DNA of 64,000 nt. Origin: JAJPKK01 sp963747835 (GTDB taxonomy: Bacteria > Pseudomonadota > Alphaproteobacteria > Rhizobiales > Xanthobacteraceae). Every line of letters begins with the position of its first letter. Position 1 is the first letter of the stretch. The notes under the pieces were generated by a model that saw only the letters and a list, made by a program, of their open reading frames with translations, was not told where the DNA came from and ran no database searches. The position numbers and the translations under genes are program-made. The DNA lies in contig CAVVGO010000007.1 of the NCBI GenBank assembly GCA_963747835.1, positions 310,001 through 374,000 of the forward strand, written 5' to 3'. Below are positions 24,530 through 35,099 of this stretch, piece by piece.

Positions 24530-25425
24530 CCGGTAGCCATCCGGTCAAGCACGTGCCGGCGCACGAGCGCCAAAATTCCACTCGGTAAGAACAGAACCAG
24601 GACCACGATGATGAGGCCCAGGGCGGCCGCATGAATTGTCAGGAAATTGCGCCAGACCAGTTCCTCGAAGGCAATCAGGATGACAGCCCCGATCGCCGGT
24701 CCCAATAACGTGCCGAGCCCCCCGAGTAGCACCATGACCAGCGGCTTGATGGTGAGCAGCACGTCGAATACATCGGGCGGATCAATGTAGTTAACCCACG
24801 ACGCATATATTGCGCCGGCGAAGCCGACGAACACTGCCGAGAGCGAGAAGGCCGCCGTTTTATAGCCGTAGGCGTTGACGCCGAGGATGCTTGCAGCGTC
24901 CTCGTTCTGCTGGATGCAGCGCAGGCCGAAGCCGAGCTTGCTGCGGTGGACGATGATGGCAGCCGCCATGCAGAGCCCAGCAAGGGAGAGCATCGAATAG
25001 AAAAAGAACTGCGATTGCGCCGTCACCGACATTTTCAAGATCGGCAGGTCGAGTCCCTTGCCGCCGCCGGTTAAGTCCGGCATGCCGTTAACGATCTCGC
25101 GCAGTAACTCGGCCAGTATCAGGCTTGCGATCGCGAAATAATGTCCGCGCAGATGCAGGATGGCGCCGCCGATAAAAGCGGCAAACAGTGTCGCCACCAG
25201 GCCGGCGCAGGCCCAGCCGAACAATATCGGCGCGCCGCTGTTCTGGAGGATCGCCGAGGTATAGGCACCGAGGCCGAAGAAAGCAGCAGTCGCGAACGAC
25301 GGATAGCCGGCAAGCCCGCCGATGAAGTTCCAGGACTGCGCCATGACCACGTACATGCAGACGGTCGTCGCGATGCGCAGCCAATAATTGCCGGCAAAGA
25401 ACGGCAGACCCGCGAGCAGAAGCAT
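24526..25425 (-). CDS. livM: Branched-chain amino acid type ABC transporter permease LivM
   Basis: A 299-residue, multi-span permease starting at ATG 25425; the frame is closed a few codons upstream by a TGA, so no earlier ATG, GTG or TTG is available. LivM motifs present are AQSWNFIGGLAGYPSFATAAFFGLGAY, GHYFAIASLILAELLREIVN and the EDAASILGVNAYGYK coupling loop. It forms the heterodimeric channel with LivH. The four-base overlap with livG supports a single operon. Confidence 0.9.
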   Translation of the reverse strand: MLLLAGLPFFAGNYWLRIATTVCMYVVMAQSWNFIGGLAGYPSFATAAFFGLGAYTSAILQNSGAPILFGWACAGLVATLFAAFIGGAILHLRGHYFAIASLILAELLREIVNGMPDLTGGGKGLDLPILKMSVTAQSQFFFYSMLSLAGLCMAAAIIVHRSKLGFGLRCIQQNEDAASILGVNAYGYKTAAFSLSAVFVGFAGAIYASWVNYIDPPDVFDVLLTIKPLVMVLLGGLGTLLGPAIGAVILIAFEELVWRNFLTIHAAALGLIIVVLVLFLPSGILALVRRHVLDRMATG

Positions 25426-25452
25426 AACAATAGCGAGCGTAATCCACGGCCC

Positions 25453-26329
25453 TCATTCGTAGCCCCGCTTGCCGACGAGGCCGTTTGGGCGAACGAACAG
25501 GAGCACCAGCATCAGCGCGAACGAGATCGTCACGGCCCGCTCCGGACCGAACCAATAGGAGCCGAAGCTCTCGATGACGCCGAGAACAAGACCTCCCGCG
25601 AGCGCTCCGGGTACGCTGCCGAGGCCGCCGATCACGCAAACCACAAAGGCCTTGCCAAGAAACAGATTGCTGTTCAGCGGCGAGATCGGAAAGATGATGC
25701 TGAGCAGGGCGCCAGCAGCACCTGCCATGGACGCGCCGATCGCGAAGGTGACGGCATTAATGCTTTTGATGTCGACGCCCATCATAGCCGCCGCCTCGCG
25801 GTCCATGCGTACGGCAACAATGGCGCGGCCGATCCTGCTGTCGTGAAGCAGGCGATAGAGCAGAACAGTCAGCAGCAGCGCGAGCGCCATCGCCGCGACC
25901 CGATCTCCCGGCAGAGAATACCGGCCCGATCTCGATCGACCCGAGCGGATGCGCAAGGTTGACCAATTGGTAGTCGGCAGTGAATGCCACCAGCATGATG
26001 TTATTGAGGATGAGGTCGACCCCGAAGGTGAGTATCAACGTGATCAGCACTGGCGCCGCCATTACGCGGTTGATGGTTCCGGCCTGTACGGCGTAACCAA
26101 GCGCATAGAGCAGCACGCCTGCGATGGCGACCGAGATGAAAGGATGAATACCAAGATGATCGTAGGCGAAATAAGCCACGTAGGACCCCAGCACGATAAA
26201 CGTTCCATGTAGGATGTTGATGACGTTGAGGACGCCCCAAACCAGCGAAAAGCCGGCGGCAATACATGCATAAAGCCCACCCAGGACGAGTCCATTGGCC
26301 GCGATCTGCAAGTAAATCATGACGGTCAA
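25453..26329 (-). pseudogene. livH: livH-type permease split by an apparent single-base frameshift
   Basis: The N-terminal half (start 26329, IAANGLVLGGLYACIAAGFSL, INILHGTFIVLGSYVAYFA) and the C-terminal half (LLHDSRIGRAIVAVRMDREAAAMMGVD, GLGSVPGALAGGLVLGVIES) lie in two frames that meet near 25921-25927. Dropping one base there gives GSIEIG-RYSLPGDRVAAM as a continuous LivH sequence of ordinary length. All other genes of the operon are intact, and the break looks like the other one-extra-base breaks in this window. It is either sequence error or a recently inactivated permease, which would disable the importer. Confidence 0.85.
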
Positions 26330-26394
26330 CTCATCCCGCCAGATCGTTGGGTTCGGCGGCGCATCTCCTGGAATGCCCGACCTCGAGGCCCGCG

Positions 26395-27612
26395 TTACTT
26401 GAGCATGAATCGGATTTCGCCGGACTTGATGGCATCAGGCCAAAGAACGACCGGTTTGCCACCGACCAGTTGCAGCACCGGCGGCTGTAACGAGTTGATT
26501 TGCCCGCCCGGAGCGAATTTGACCTTGCCGTAGAACGTCTCGGCGTCGGTCGCGGCGATTGCATCGCGGACCTTCGGAGGCTCGATACTGCCGGCCGCCT
26601 CGATTGCCATTTGCAGGATGGCGCCGCAGGCCGCCGCGCCGGCTTCGATATAGTCGGCTTCGCCGCCATATTTTTTTTCATACGCTGAATTGAACGCCTC
26701 GGTCGAGCCGAACACGTCCTTGCCCTTGTAGCGGACTGCCGGATGCCACCATGACATGGTGGTGATATTCTCCGCCAGCGGACCGACCGTCTTGGCGAAC
26801 TCCTGATAGGCCGGTCCGGCGATCATCGTGATGACCGGTGCTTTCAGGCCGAGGTCGTTCATCTGCTTACGGATCAGCATCAGGTCATTGATATAGCCTG
26901 AGGCGTAGACCCAGTCCGGCCGTGCCGCACGCATCTGCGTGACCGCGGCGGAATGGTCCATGGTCCCGATGGAATAGCGCTCCGACACCACGACCTCGAG
27001 ACCTTCCGCCTTGACTGCCTTTTCGAACTCCTGGGCGACCGCGAGCGGGAACAGGTCATTGCGTGCCAGCACCGCGACACGCTTGATATCCTTGTTCTTC
27101 GCTGCGACGAGCTTGGCGATCGGCACCGAGACGGTGTCGTTTCCGGTCAAGGTCGAGAAGATATATTTAAAGCCCTGATCGAAGATTTCCGCAGCCGACG
27201 CCGACGGCGCCAGCATGGGAATCTGGTATTTCTCCGAGATCGCGCTGACGGCTTTGGTCGCACCTGAGCCGAACGGTGCGAACAGGAACTGCACTTTGTC
27301 TTCCGTGATCATCCGCTCGGCCGACTGCACCGCACGCGGTGTGTTCGAAGCATAGTCGGTATAGACGATCTCGACGCGGTAGCTTTTGTTGCCGGCCTTG
27401 ATGCCGCCTTTGGCATTCGCGGCGTCCGCCCACAGGTCGTAGCCGCGTTTCTGCTTAAGCCCTTCCGGGGACAGCGGCCCGGTGAGCGGCAGCGGCGCCC
27501 CAACCTTTATCACGTCCTGCGCTCGCACCGGGCCGTCGCCGAGAAGGACCGCGACGCTAAGAGCGATGATTGCCCCAGCGGCAATGTGGGTGAAACGGAA
27601 TGCCAGCATCAT
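26395..27612 (-). CDS. Liv-type periplasmic substrate-binding protein
   Basis: A 405-residue protein with a signal peptide (hydrophobic residues about 12-28, cleavage after VRAQ). The mature part is a periplasmic binding protein of the LivK/Leu-Ile-Val group: IKVGAPLPLTGPLSPEG, the receptor-family loop GFKYIFSTLTGNDT, and DHSAAVTQMRAARPDWVYASG. The start at the ATG ATG pair near 27612 has AAGGGG upstream. It is the first gene of the operon livK-like, livH, livM, livG, livF. The ligand is unknown. Confidence 0.9.
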   Translation of the reverse strand: MMLAFRFTHIAAGAIIALSVAVLLGDGPVRAQDVIKVGAPLPLTGPLSPEGLKQKRGYDLWADAANAKGGIKAGNKSYRVEIVYTDYASNTPRAVQSAERMITEDKVQFLFAPFGSGATKAVSAISEKYQIPMLAPSASAAEIFDQGFKYIFSTLTGNDTVSVPIAKLVAAKNKDIKRVAVLARNDLFPLAVAQEFEKAVKAEGLEVVVSERYSIGTMDHSAAVTQMRAARPDWVYASGYINDLMLIRKQMNDLGLKAPVITMIAGPAYQEFAKTVGPLAENITTMSWWHPAVRYKGKDVFGSTEAFNSAYEKKYGGEADYIEAGAAACGAILQMAIEAAGSIEPPKVRDAIAATDAETFYGKVKFAPGGQINSLQPPVLQLVGGKPVVLWPDAIKSGEIRFMLK

Positions 27613-28333
27613 CGTCCCCTTGCAAACGCTTCAACTACCCGAGCGCCTCGAAGTGCGCCGCGAACAAGCTAATCTCAAAGCGCACGTAATGTCGAGAATG
27701 CTGCCCCCGTTGCGAGATGGCGTGCCACCCCCGGCGTAACCGCCTGGAAGAATAGACGATCTCGGGTTCCTATTTGCCCCTGCGGCGCAAATCTTCTCCA
27801 AAGTGTCGGGCATCTCGCGGCTGCCTGCCACGAAACTGTGCGGCGTCGCGTTTGACGTGAACCTGCTCTGGGTACAGCCGTAAATGCAAACGGAATTCAC
27901 ATCTCAACCACAGGAGACTGTGCACGACACGCCTGTCCAATCAGCGGTCGGCATTCGATAAATGGCCCCTCGGATGTAAAGACCATGCCTCTTGCATTCG
28001 TGTTTCCAAGCGGCGCAGTTGATTTAGCCGCACCGTCATGCATGGGGCCGCGCTTTTTTGCCTGGAAACTTTCGGTCGGTCATGGCTCCGTCGGAACGCA
28101 ACCGCGCGCCACGTGCTGTATGCGGCAACGACACCCGCAGGCTATTCCGCACACACCGATCAGCCCAGAGGAACCCAGATTAAAAAATCTTAACTTCGCG
28201 GAAAGCCATCAAACGGAAAAATCCTCTACACTTCGATCAAACGCTGGCGCGCGGTCAGCGGCGGTGCTTTGGCGCCCGGGCTTTTCCGGCTTGCATCCGA
28301 GACAGCGACAGGCGCATGTCGGGACGATGAATT
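27613..28333. other. Intergenic region upstream of liv operon and efflux genes
   Basis: About 720 bases between divergent genes. Overlapping short frames are present, but none has a start site or recognisable product. It should contain the liv promoter. No tRNA, riboswitch or clear repeat was seen. Confidence 0.4.
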
Positions 28334-28597
28334 GTGATGCTTGGGTTGCCTCAATCGAACAATGGCGACCCGCCTATGGCGAGGTTCCGGCCCCGACGCG
28401 TGCGAGCGGATGGGAGAAGCGATGGGGCCAAGGGTGACCGCGATATTGGTTCTTTTTCGGTCCTGAGCCTCGCCAAGTACGAGCGCGCCGATCAAGACGA
28501 TAATTACTGGCACCGCTTGGCCGTGAACGGCTTGGCGCTTATCTGGGTAGTCATATTGATGGTGATTGGCATCTGGTTGGTGGATAACATTACCTAA
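28334..28597 (+). CDS. Small membrane protein next to efflux adaptor gene
   Basis: An 87-codon frame from ATG 28334; ATG 28376 would give 73 residues. The N-terminal half is basic (MARFRPRRVRADGR), and a single hydrophobic segment (NGLALIWVVILMVIGIWLVDNI) ends the protein. The stop lies 33 bases before the RND adaptor gene, so co-transcription is likely. I recognise no family, but the hydrophobic pattern and spacing favour a real gene. Confidence 0.5.
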   Translation: MMLGLPQSNNGDPPMARFRPRRVRADGRSDGAKGDRDIGSFSVLSLAKYERADQDDNYWHRLAVNGLALIWVVILMVIGIWLVDNIT

Positions 28598-28630
28598 CCC
28601 GAGCGTCATCCCACAGAGGGGTAAACAAAC

Positions 28631-29803
28631 GTGGCACGGCGAACGCGCATAATCTTGATCTCGACGGTGGTGGTCGCTCTCGGCGGGGCGGGGGCATGGT
28701 ATTTCTTAAACGCTCCCCAACCGGTTCGCGCCGGACGCGGGGCAGGCCTGCCTGTTCCAGTCGTTGCGGCGGATGTGACGAAGCGCGACCTGCCGATCTA
28801 TCTCACCGGGATCGGGACGGTCCGGGCCTCCTTCACGGTCGGCATCCGTACCCAAGTCGACGGCAAGCTTGAAGAGGTGCTGTTCGTCGAAGGTCAGCAT
28901 GTGAAGAAAGGCGATGTTGTCGCCAAGATCGATCCGCGGTTGTACCAAGCTGCGCTTGATCTGGCCAAAGCCAAGAAAATGCAGGACGCGGCCCAGCTCG
29001 TTTCGGCGCAAAAGGATCTGACCCGCTCAAGCACGCTGGTCGAGAGGAGGGTCGAAACGCAGCAGCTTGTCGATCAGCAGCAAGCAAGGGTGGATCAGCT
29101 GGTCGCCATGATCGCGGCCGACGAAGCCGCGATCGAAACCGCACAAACGAACTTCGATTACACGTCGATCAGGTCGCCTAGCGACGGTCGTATGGGCGTT
29201 CGCACGATCGATCCCGGCAATATTGTCCACGCTTCCGACGCAGCGGTAATCGTCACCCTGACCCTGACGAAACCGACGGCCGTGCTGTTCACCTTATCGG
29301 CGCGCTGGCTGACGGACGTTCGCGACGCCATTGCGAAAGGACCCGTTGAAGTCACCGCGTTCAGCCAGGACAATCAACGCGCCCTGGGCACGGGCAAGCT
29401 CATGCTGATCGACAACATCGTCGATCAGGCCAGCGCCACCATACGGCTGAAAGCCATGTTCGACAATGAAGACGAGCAACTCTGGCCAGGAGACTACGTC
29501 AATGCGCGTCTTCTGCTCGAAGTGCGCCGCGACGTTGTCACCATTCCGTCTACCGCCATCCAACGCGACGCCAACGGCATATTTACTTGGGTCCTTTCGG
29601 CAAATAACACTGTTCAGATTCGAAGGATCGAGGCTGGACCGACCACCGACGTGCAGACAATAATCACATCCGGCCTCGCCGAGGGCGAGCGGGTCATCGT
29701 CGACGGCCAATACAAGTTACAGCCAAATTCAAAAGTGCAGGTGGCGACACCCTCGCCGGTGTCGACGACCGCCCGGACGATGACAGTCGACAGAAGTGAA
29801 TAG
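28631..29803 (+). CDS. RND efflux periplasmic adaptor (MdtA-like membrane fusion protein)
   Basis: A 390-residue protein with an N-terminal membrane anchor or signal (IILISTVVVALGGAGAWYFL). The HlyD-type barrel-sandwich hybrid follows (VGIRTQVDGKLEEVLFVEGQHVKKGDVVAKIDP), then an alpha-hairpin with coiled-coil heptads, the YTSIRSPSDGRMGVRTIDPGN second lipoyl half and a C-terminal beta barrel. It would link an RND pump to an outer-membrane channel. A matching pump gene lies directly downstream, but on the opposite strand. Confidence 0.9.
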   Translation: MARRTRIILISTVVVALGGAGAWYFLNAPQPVRAGRGAGLPVPVVAADVTKRDLPIYLTGIGTVRASFTVGIRTQVDGKLEEVLFVEGQHVKKGDVVAKIDPRLYQAALDLAKAKKMQDAAQLVSAQKDLTRSSTLVERRVETQQLVDQQQARVDQLVAMIAADEAAIETAQTNFDYTSIRSPSDGRMGVRTIDPGNIVHASDAAVIVTLTLTKPTAVLFTLSARWLTDVRDAIAKGPVEVTAFSQDNQRALGTGKLMLIDNIVDQASATIRLKAMFDNEDEQLWPGDYVNARLLLEVRRDVVTIPSTAIQRDANGIFTWVLSANNTVQIRRIEAGPTTDVQTIITSGLAEGERVIVDGQYKLQPNSKVQVATPSPVSTTARTMTVDRSE

Positions 29804-29957
29804 TCATGATGAATATTGGATGCCGTACGGCAAGATTTGATTAGATCACCGGTGGTTGCGAGTCCCACCGCACAGAATACCGAGGGGCGCAGGAATCTTA
29901 AGGCTGCCAGCAGCGGACAAAGCGTCCGTGCGCCCGAGGAGGGCGCCGCTGTTTCCC

Positions 29958-32900
29958 TCACTCCGCCGCGACGGCGCGGATGTCCTCGGCGGGGGCCGCA
30001 TGCACGATGGTCTTGCCCTGCACCCAGGCCTGCAGGCGGGCGAGGTAGAGATAGACCACCGGCGTCGTATAGAGCGTGAGCAGCTGGCTCAGCGCGAGAC
30101 CGCCCACCATCGAGTAGCCGAGCGGCCGGCGCAACTCGGTGCCGGTGCCGTGGCCGAACATCATCGGCAGGCCGGCAAGCAGCGCCGCCGCCGTGGTCAT
30201 CAGGATCGGCCGGAACCGCAGCAGGCAGGCTTCGCGGATCGCCGCGATCGGCGGCATGTTGCGTTCGCGTTCCGCCACGATGGCGAAGTCGACCAGCATG
30301 ATGCCGTTCTTCTTGACGATGCCGATCAGCAGGATGATGCCGATGATGCCGATCACCGACAGGTCCATGTGGCCGAGGTTGAGCGCGAGCAACGCGCCGA
30401 CGCCGGCGGACGGCAGCGTCGACAGGATCGTCAGCGGATGGATGAAGCTCTCATAGAGCATGCCGAGGATGATGTAGACCACGACGAGCGCGGCCGCGAC
30501 CAGCGCCGGTTCGCTCGACAGCGACGACTGGAACGCCTGGGCGTTGCCCTGGAAGGTGCCGATCACCGCGTTCGGCATGCCGATGTCGGTTGCCGCCTTG
30601 GTGATGGCATCGACGGCCTCGCCGAGCGCGACGCCGGCGCGCAGGTTGAAGGTGAGGGTCGCGGCCGGGAACTGGCCTTGATGGTTGATGGAGAGCGGCC
30701 CGATCTTGTAGGAATCGGTCTCGACCAGCGCGCTGAGCGGCACTGCGGCGCCGGTCAGCGGCGATTTGACGTAGATGCGATCGAGCGACTCGAGCGTCGT
30801 CTGCATCTCCGGCAGGATTTCGAGGATGATCCAGTAGGTGTTGAGCTGGGTGAAATACTGGGTGATCTGGCGCTGCCCGTAGGCATCATTGAGGGTATCG
30901 TCGATTGCCTGGGCGGAAATTCCAAACCGCGAAGCCTGGTCGCGGTTGATGGTCACCTTGAGCTGCGGCGCACTCGACAGCAGATCGGATCCAACATCCA
31001 CGATCTCCGGCAGCGTCCTCATCTTGGTGAGCAATTTCCCTGACCATTCGGCGAGCTCTTTGATGTTCGGATCCTGCAGGGTGTACTGGAACGCGGCGCG
31101 CGCGATGCGGCCGCCGACCGTGATGTCCTGGGCGGGCTGCAGATACGCCGTCACCCCGGTGACCTTGGCGAGTTGCGGCCGCAGGCGATCGATGACCTGG
31201 GAGGCATCGATATCGCGCTCGTCGCGCGGCTTTAGGACAATGTTGAAACGCCCGGTGTTGGATGTCTGCCCATAGCTCGAGCCGATCTGCGAGGCCACCC
31301 CCTGCACGGCCGGGTCACTGAGCATGATCTTATCGATCTCGCCTTGCAGGCGCATCATCGACTGCGGCGAGATATCCTGCGACGCCTCCGAGATGCCGTT
31401 GATGAGGCCGATGTCCTGGATCGGGAAAAACCCTTTCGGCGTGTAGTACATCATGACGCCGGTCAGGATCATGGTTGCGAAGAACACGCCGAGCGTGATC
31501 GCCTGGTGACGCAACACGACATCGAGAGTGCGCCGATAGAACGACAGCATGGCGTCGAAGCCGCTCTCGATGATGCGGTAGAGCCGGCCATGATCGTGGG
31601 TTTCAGGGCGCATGAAACGCGAGCACAGCATCGGGGCGAGGGTCAGCGAGACCAGCGCCGACACCGCGATCGAGGCCGTGACCGTCAGGGCGAACTCGCG
31701 AAACAGCCGGCCGATGATGCCGCCCATCAGCAGCAGCGGGATGAACACCGCGATCAGCGAAAAGCTGATCGACAGTACCGTGAAGCCGATTTCGCGCGAA
31801 CCGTTGAGGGCGGCCTCGAAGGGCGCCTCGCCGTCCTCGATGTGGCGGTGGATATTTTCCACCACCACGATGGCGTCGTCGACCACGAAGCCGACCGAGA
31901 TGGTAAGCGCCATCAGCGACAGGTTGTCGAGACTGAAATTGAGCAGATACATCACGGCGAACGAGCCGAGCAGCGCCAGCGGCACCGTAATCCCCGGAAT
32001 GAGGGTCGCCCAGAAATTGCGCAGGAACAGCAGGATGACCAGCACGACCAGCACGATGGTCAGCATCAGGGTGAACTCGACGTCCTCCACCGAAGCGCGG
32101 ATCGTGATGGTGCGGTCTTGCAGGATCGAGACATTGATGGCGGGCGGAATGTTCCTGGTCAGCCGCGGCAACTGCTCCTTGATCTGATCCACCGTGTCGA
32201 TGACGTTGGCGCCGGGCTGCTTGTACACCACCAGGAGGATTCCGGGTTTGCCATTCTGGAAGGCCGCCAGCGTGATGTCGGTCGGGCCGGCGACCGCCTG
32301 GCCGACGTCGCGGACTCGGATCGGACCGCCATTATGGTAGGCGAGGATAGCGTCGTCGAACGGCGCCGGATCGATGATCTGATCGTTGGCCGCAATGGTG
32401 AAGCTGGTCTTCGCCGTGTTGACGGTGCCCTTGGCCGCAATGGTGGTCATATTGACGAGGGTCGAGCGTATATCTTCGAGTGTCAGACCGCTGTTTGCGA
32501 GCTTGGCCGGGTCGACCTGGATGCGGATCGCGGGATGCTGCTCACCCCAGATGATGACCTGGGCGACGCCGCGCACCTGGGAGATCTGCTGGGCGATGAA
32601 ATTGTCGGCGAAGTCGTTCACGGTAATGAGCGGCAGCGTGTCTGACTGCGCGGCCAGAATCATGATCGGTGAATCGGCAGGGTTCACCTTCTTGTAGCTC
32701 GGCGGGATCGACATCTGCTGGGGCAGCGTCTTGCCGGCGACCGTGATTGCCGCCTGCACGTCCTGGGCGGCGGAATCGATGTTGCGGTTGAGGTCGAACT
32801 GGATGGTGATCGAGGTGGCGTTGAGCGCGCTGACCGAGGTCAATTGCGTGACGCCCGGAATTTGGCCGAACTGGCGCTCCAGCGGCGCCGCGACTGACGC

Positions 32901-33080
32901 CGCCATGGTCTCGGCGCTGGCACCTTGAAGCGTCGCGTTCACCGATATGGTGGGGAAGTCGACCTGCGGCAGCGGCGCCACGGGCAGGAACGGCACCGAC
33001 ACCAGCCCGACGAACCCGATCGCCGCCATCAGCAGCGCCGTCGCAACCGGACGATGGATATACGGCTCTGAAATATTCAT
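29958..33080 (-). CDS. RND multidrug efflux pump, HAE1 family (MdtB/MdtC-like)
   Basis: The start at ATG 33080 opens with the family N terminus MNISEPYIHRPVATALLMAA; the frame continues upstream to 33227 without similarity. The 1040-residue product has 12 membrane spans and two large periplasmic loops. It shows PLPQVDFPTISVNA, the TM4 proton-relay region DDAIVVVENIHRHIEDGE, and LLLIGIVKKNGIMLVDFA in TM10. It exports drugs or other amphiphiles using the proton gradient. The gene ends 154 bases from the end of the adaptor gene, tail to tail; such genes usually share one operon. Confidence 0.92.
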   Translation of the reverse strand: MNISEPYIHRPVATALLMAAIGFVGLVSVPFLPVAPLPQVDFPTISVNATLQGASAETMAASVAAPLERQFGQIPGVTQLTSVSALNATSITIQFDLNRNIDSAAQDVQAAITVAGKTLPQQMSIPPSYKKVNPADSPIMILAAQSDTLPLITVNDFADNFIAQQISQVRGVAQVIIWGEQHPAIRIQVDPAKLANSGLTLEDIRSTLVNMTTIAAKGTVNTAKTSFTIAANDQIIDPAPFDDAILAYHNGGPIRVRDVGQAVAGPTDITLAAFQNGKPGILLVVYKQPGANVIDTVDQIKEQLPRLTRNIPPAINVSILQDRTITIRASVEDVEFTLMLTIVLVVLVILLFLRNFWATLIPGITVPLALLGSFAVMYLLNFSLDNLSLMALTISVGFVVDDAIVVVENIHRHIEDGEAPFEAALNGSREIGFTVLSISFSLIAVFIPLLLMGGIIGRLFREFALTVTASIAVSALVSLTLAPMLCSRFMRPETHDHGRLYRIIESGFDAMLSFYRRTLDVVLRHQAITLGVFFATMILTGVMMYYTPKGFFPIQDIGLINGISEASQDISPQSMMRLQGEIDKIMLSDPAVQGVASQIGSSYGQTSNTGRFNIVLKPRDERDIDASQVIDRLRPQLAKVTGVTAYLQPAQDITVGGRIARAAFQYTLQDPNIKELAEWSGKLLTKMRTLPEIVDVGSDLLSSAPQLKVTINRDQASRFGISAQAIDDTLNDAYGQRQITQYFTQLNTYWIILEILPEMQTTLESLDRIYVKSPLTGAAVPLSALVETDSYKIGPLSINHQGQFPAATLTFNLRAGVALGEAVDAITKAATDIGMPNAVIGTFQGNAQAFQSSLSSEPALVAAALVVVYIILGMLYESFIHPLTILSTLPSAGVGALLALNLGHMDLSVIGIIGIILLIGIVKKNGIMLVDFAIVAERERNMPPIAAIREACLLRFRPILMTTAAALLAGLPMMFGHGTGTELRRPLGYSMVGGLALSQLLTLYTTPVVYLYLARLQAWVQGKTIVHAAPAEDIRAVAAE

Positions 33081-33626
33081 AAGGAGGGGCTCCGCTTGGC
33101 GCGCATCGGCGCACACGTCACCGCCGGAATTACCTGCCTCGCTAACCGCATTGCTCCCCGCCCTCTGGTCGCTTAAATGCTGGCCTTGAAACCGATTGTA
33201 GACGGCCCGCTCGCAACTCTGCCGCAAAACTACATCAGTTGCCCTGCATCCGAAAGAGGCAGTTAGGGCCTTTTTCTTAGGTGCTCACGTCCGGCGACGA
33301 AACCGCATAGTCAAAAGCCGAACGCGACGCGAGCGGCGCACTGCGTCCTTCTAGCAACAGTCGCAATAAATCCGTTATAAAGTCGAAGTTCTGCTGTTTC
33401 GCCGACCGTGGTCCGGCTTATGCTCCCGGTCCAATTATTGGGCCGCCGACCGATCGAACCTTGTCGATGTCTTCCAGCGATCTTCCGCCGCAGCGTCCAC
33501 GCTTCGCCCTTGGGTGGGAGGCACGGCAAAACACAATTCGGAACTCCACATTTGAAAACGCGGCCAGGCGATATACGCGGTTCTGCGGCCACGATTTCGC
33601 GATCCAATCCGGTGCCACGGTCCTGA
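33081..33626. other. Intergenic region between divergent RND pump and autotransporter genes
   Basis: About 550 bases; only short overlapping frames. It should hold the pump promoter. No repeat, terminator or RNA gene could be identified. Confidence 0.4.
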
Positions 33627-35069
33627 TTGAGACGCGCGCCTCCGGCGATAACAATAGGCTTCCAGACCGACCTTCAAATGGTTGATCGGTTGTTCAATTG
33701 GCAGGGGCCGGCGGAAGCGCCGGCGACGGTCGACCAATTCACGGCGTCGGTCCACTCACAAGCAGTCCATCAAGTTATTGACGATCCGACCGCGCGTCGT
33801 GAATGTTCGAAGCCGGCCAGAGCTTGGAGTGCCCTTGTCACGCGTCTGCTATCGCTGGTCGCGGTTGTGGCGGGGCTTGCCGTGCTGGGCCTGTCATCGC
33901 CTGACGTTTCTTCGCCGGCATTTGCTGGATGCGACGGCGCGAATCCGACCGAGACCTGCACCGGCGCCATCTCGGGCGGCATCACAGTCAACAACCCAAA
34001 TCCCGCGGTCACGACCCTCAACGTCAATTCGCTCAGCAACGACATTTCTCAGATTTCCCTAACTGCTTCCGGATCCCAGCCGCCGACGCCCGGCGGCGAC
34101 TTCTACACCTGCACAATCGCAAGCGGCGGCGGCGGATGCACCATCACGCCAGGTCCGCCGCCCACCTGTACGGCCAGTGATAGCAAATCGACCTGCGTCC
34201 TAAATCCGCCGCCGGCCGTGAGCCCAGCGAATGCCGGCCCTCCCGTCACCATCACTTATTCCCAGCCTTCGGCACGCGCGACCGTCTCGACGACATCCAA
34301 CACCGGCGCGGTGATCTCGACTTCCGCCAACACGCCCGCTGTCATGGCCGCATCGGCCGGCAGCGACGGCGGCGGCGGAGGCAACGCCTATGTCTTCGGT
34401 AGTGGAGGTGACGGCGGCAACGGCGCCAATGGCGGCACTGTTACGGTCAACGTCAATGGAGCCGTCGTCACAACCGCCTCCAATTCCGCTGGCGTCGTCG
34501 CCGGCAGCGGTGGCGGCAATGGCGGCAGTGGCGGCGACGCTCATTCGATCCACGGCAGCGGCGGCAACGGCGGAGCCGGCGGTGGCGGCGGCAACGCGTT
34601 TATCCAGATCACCAGCACCAGCGCCAACCCTACGACCGTCCAGACGTTGGGTGATAATTCCGATGCTTTACATGCCGTCAGTCAGGGCGGCCACGGCGGC
34701 AACGCCGGCAATTGCGCCGACATCGTGTGCGAACCCAACACCGGCGGCAACAGTTCCTCCGGCGGCACCGTTACGGTTACGACCGACCAGCATACGTCGC
34801 TCGTGACTTATGGTCAGTACTCCAACGGCATCTACGCCGCGAGCATCGGCGGCTTCGGCGGCAACGGCGGAAGTTCGAGCGGCATTGTGGCGTTCGGCTC
34901 AAGCGGGGCCAGTGCCGGCCCCGGGGGCGCCGTCCAGGTGAATAATTCAGGTTCATTTCGACCTACGGTTTGGGCTCCTACGCCCTACCCGGGTTTTCCC
35001 GATCGACGGTCTCGACCGTTTCGCATCAATGTCTTCATCACCCTGCAGTTCGTGAACGCGCTTACCTAA
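33627..35069 (+). pseudogene. Truncated autotransporter passenger, Gly-rich
   Basis: The frame opens at 33627 (ATG 33678 is an alternative). It has a long extended signal peptide (ALVTRLLSLVAVVAGLAVLGL, cleavage near FAGC) and Gly/Asn/Ser-rich passenger repeats such as GGGGGNAYVFGSGGDGGNGANGG and IYAASIGGFGGNGGSSSG, typical of large alphaproteobacterial autotransporters. Near 34955 the passenger sense moves to the next frame (SGS-ISTYGLGSYA appears if one A is restored), and by about 34990 passenger character stops. No beta-barrel translocator follows. A passenger-like motif AQSVGGGGGAAGSS reappears at 35384-35430 beyond an IS110 fragment, so the gene was interrupted and partly deleted. Confidence 0.75.
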
Positions 35070-35099
35070 TCCTTCCCTTTTCTTCCTCGCCGAGCCCCT

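Noticed and set aside
29851..29869. GGTGG-TTGCGAGTC-CCACC, resembling a tRNA T-arm or integration site
   Set aside because: The loop is nine bases and lacks TTCGA; no acceptor or anticodon stem is nearby.
29856..32645. Two long plus-strand frames opposite the RND pump
   Set aside because: Asp/Arg/Gln/His-rich translations typical of antisense to a GC-rich membrane protein gene; the pump on the other strand is fully supported.
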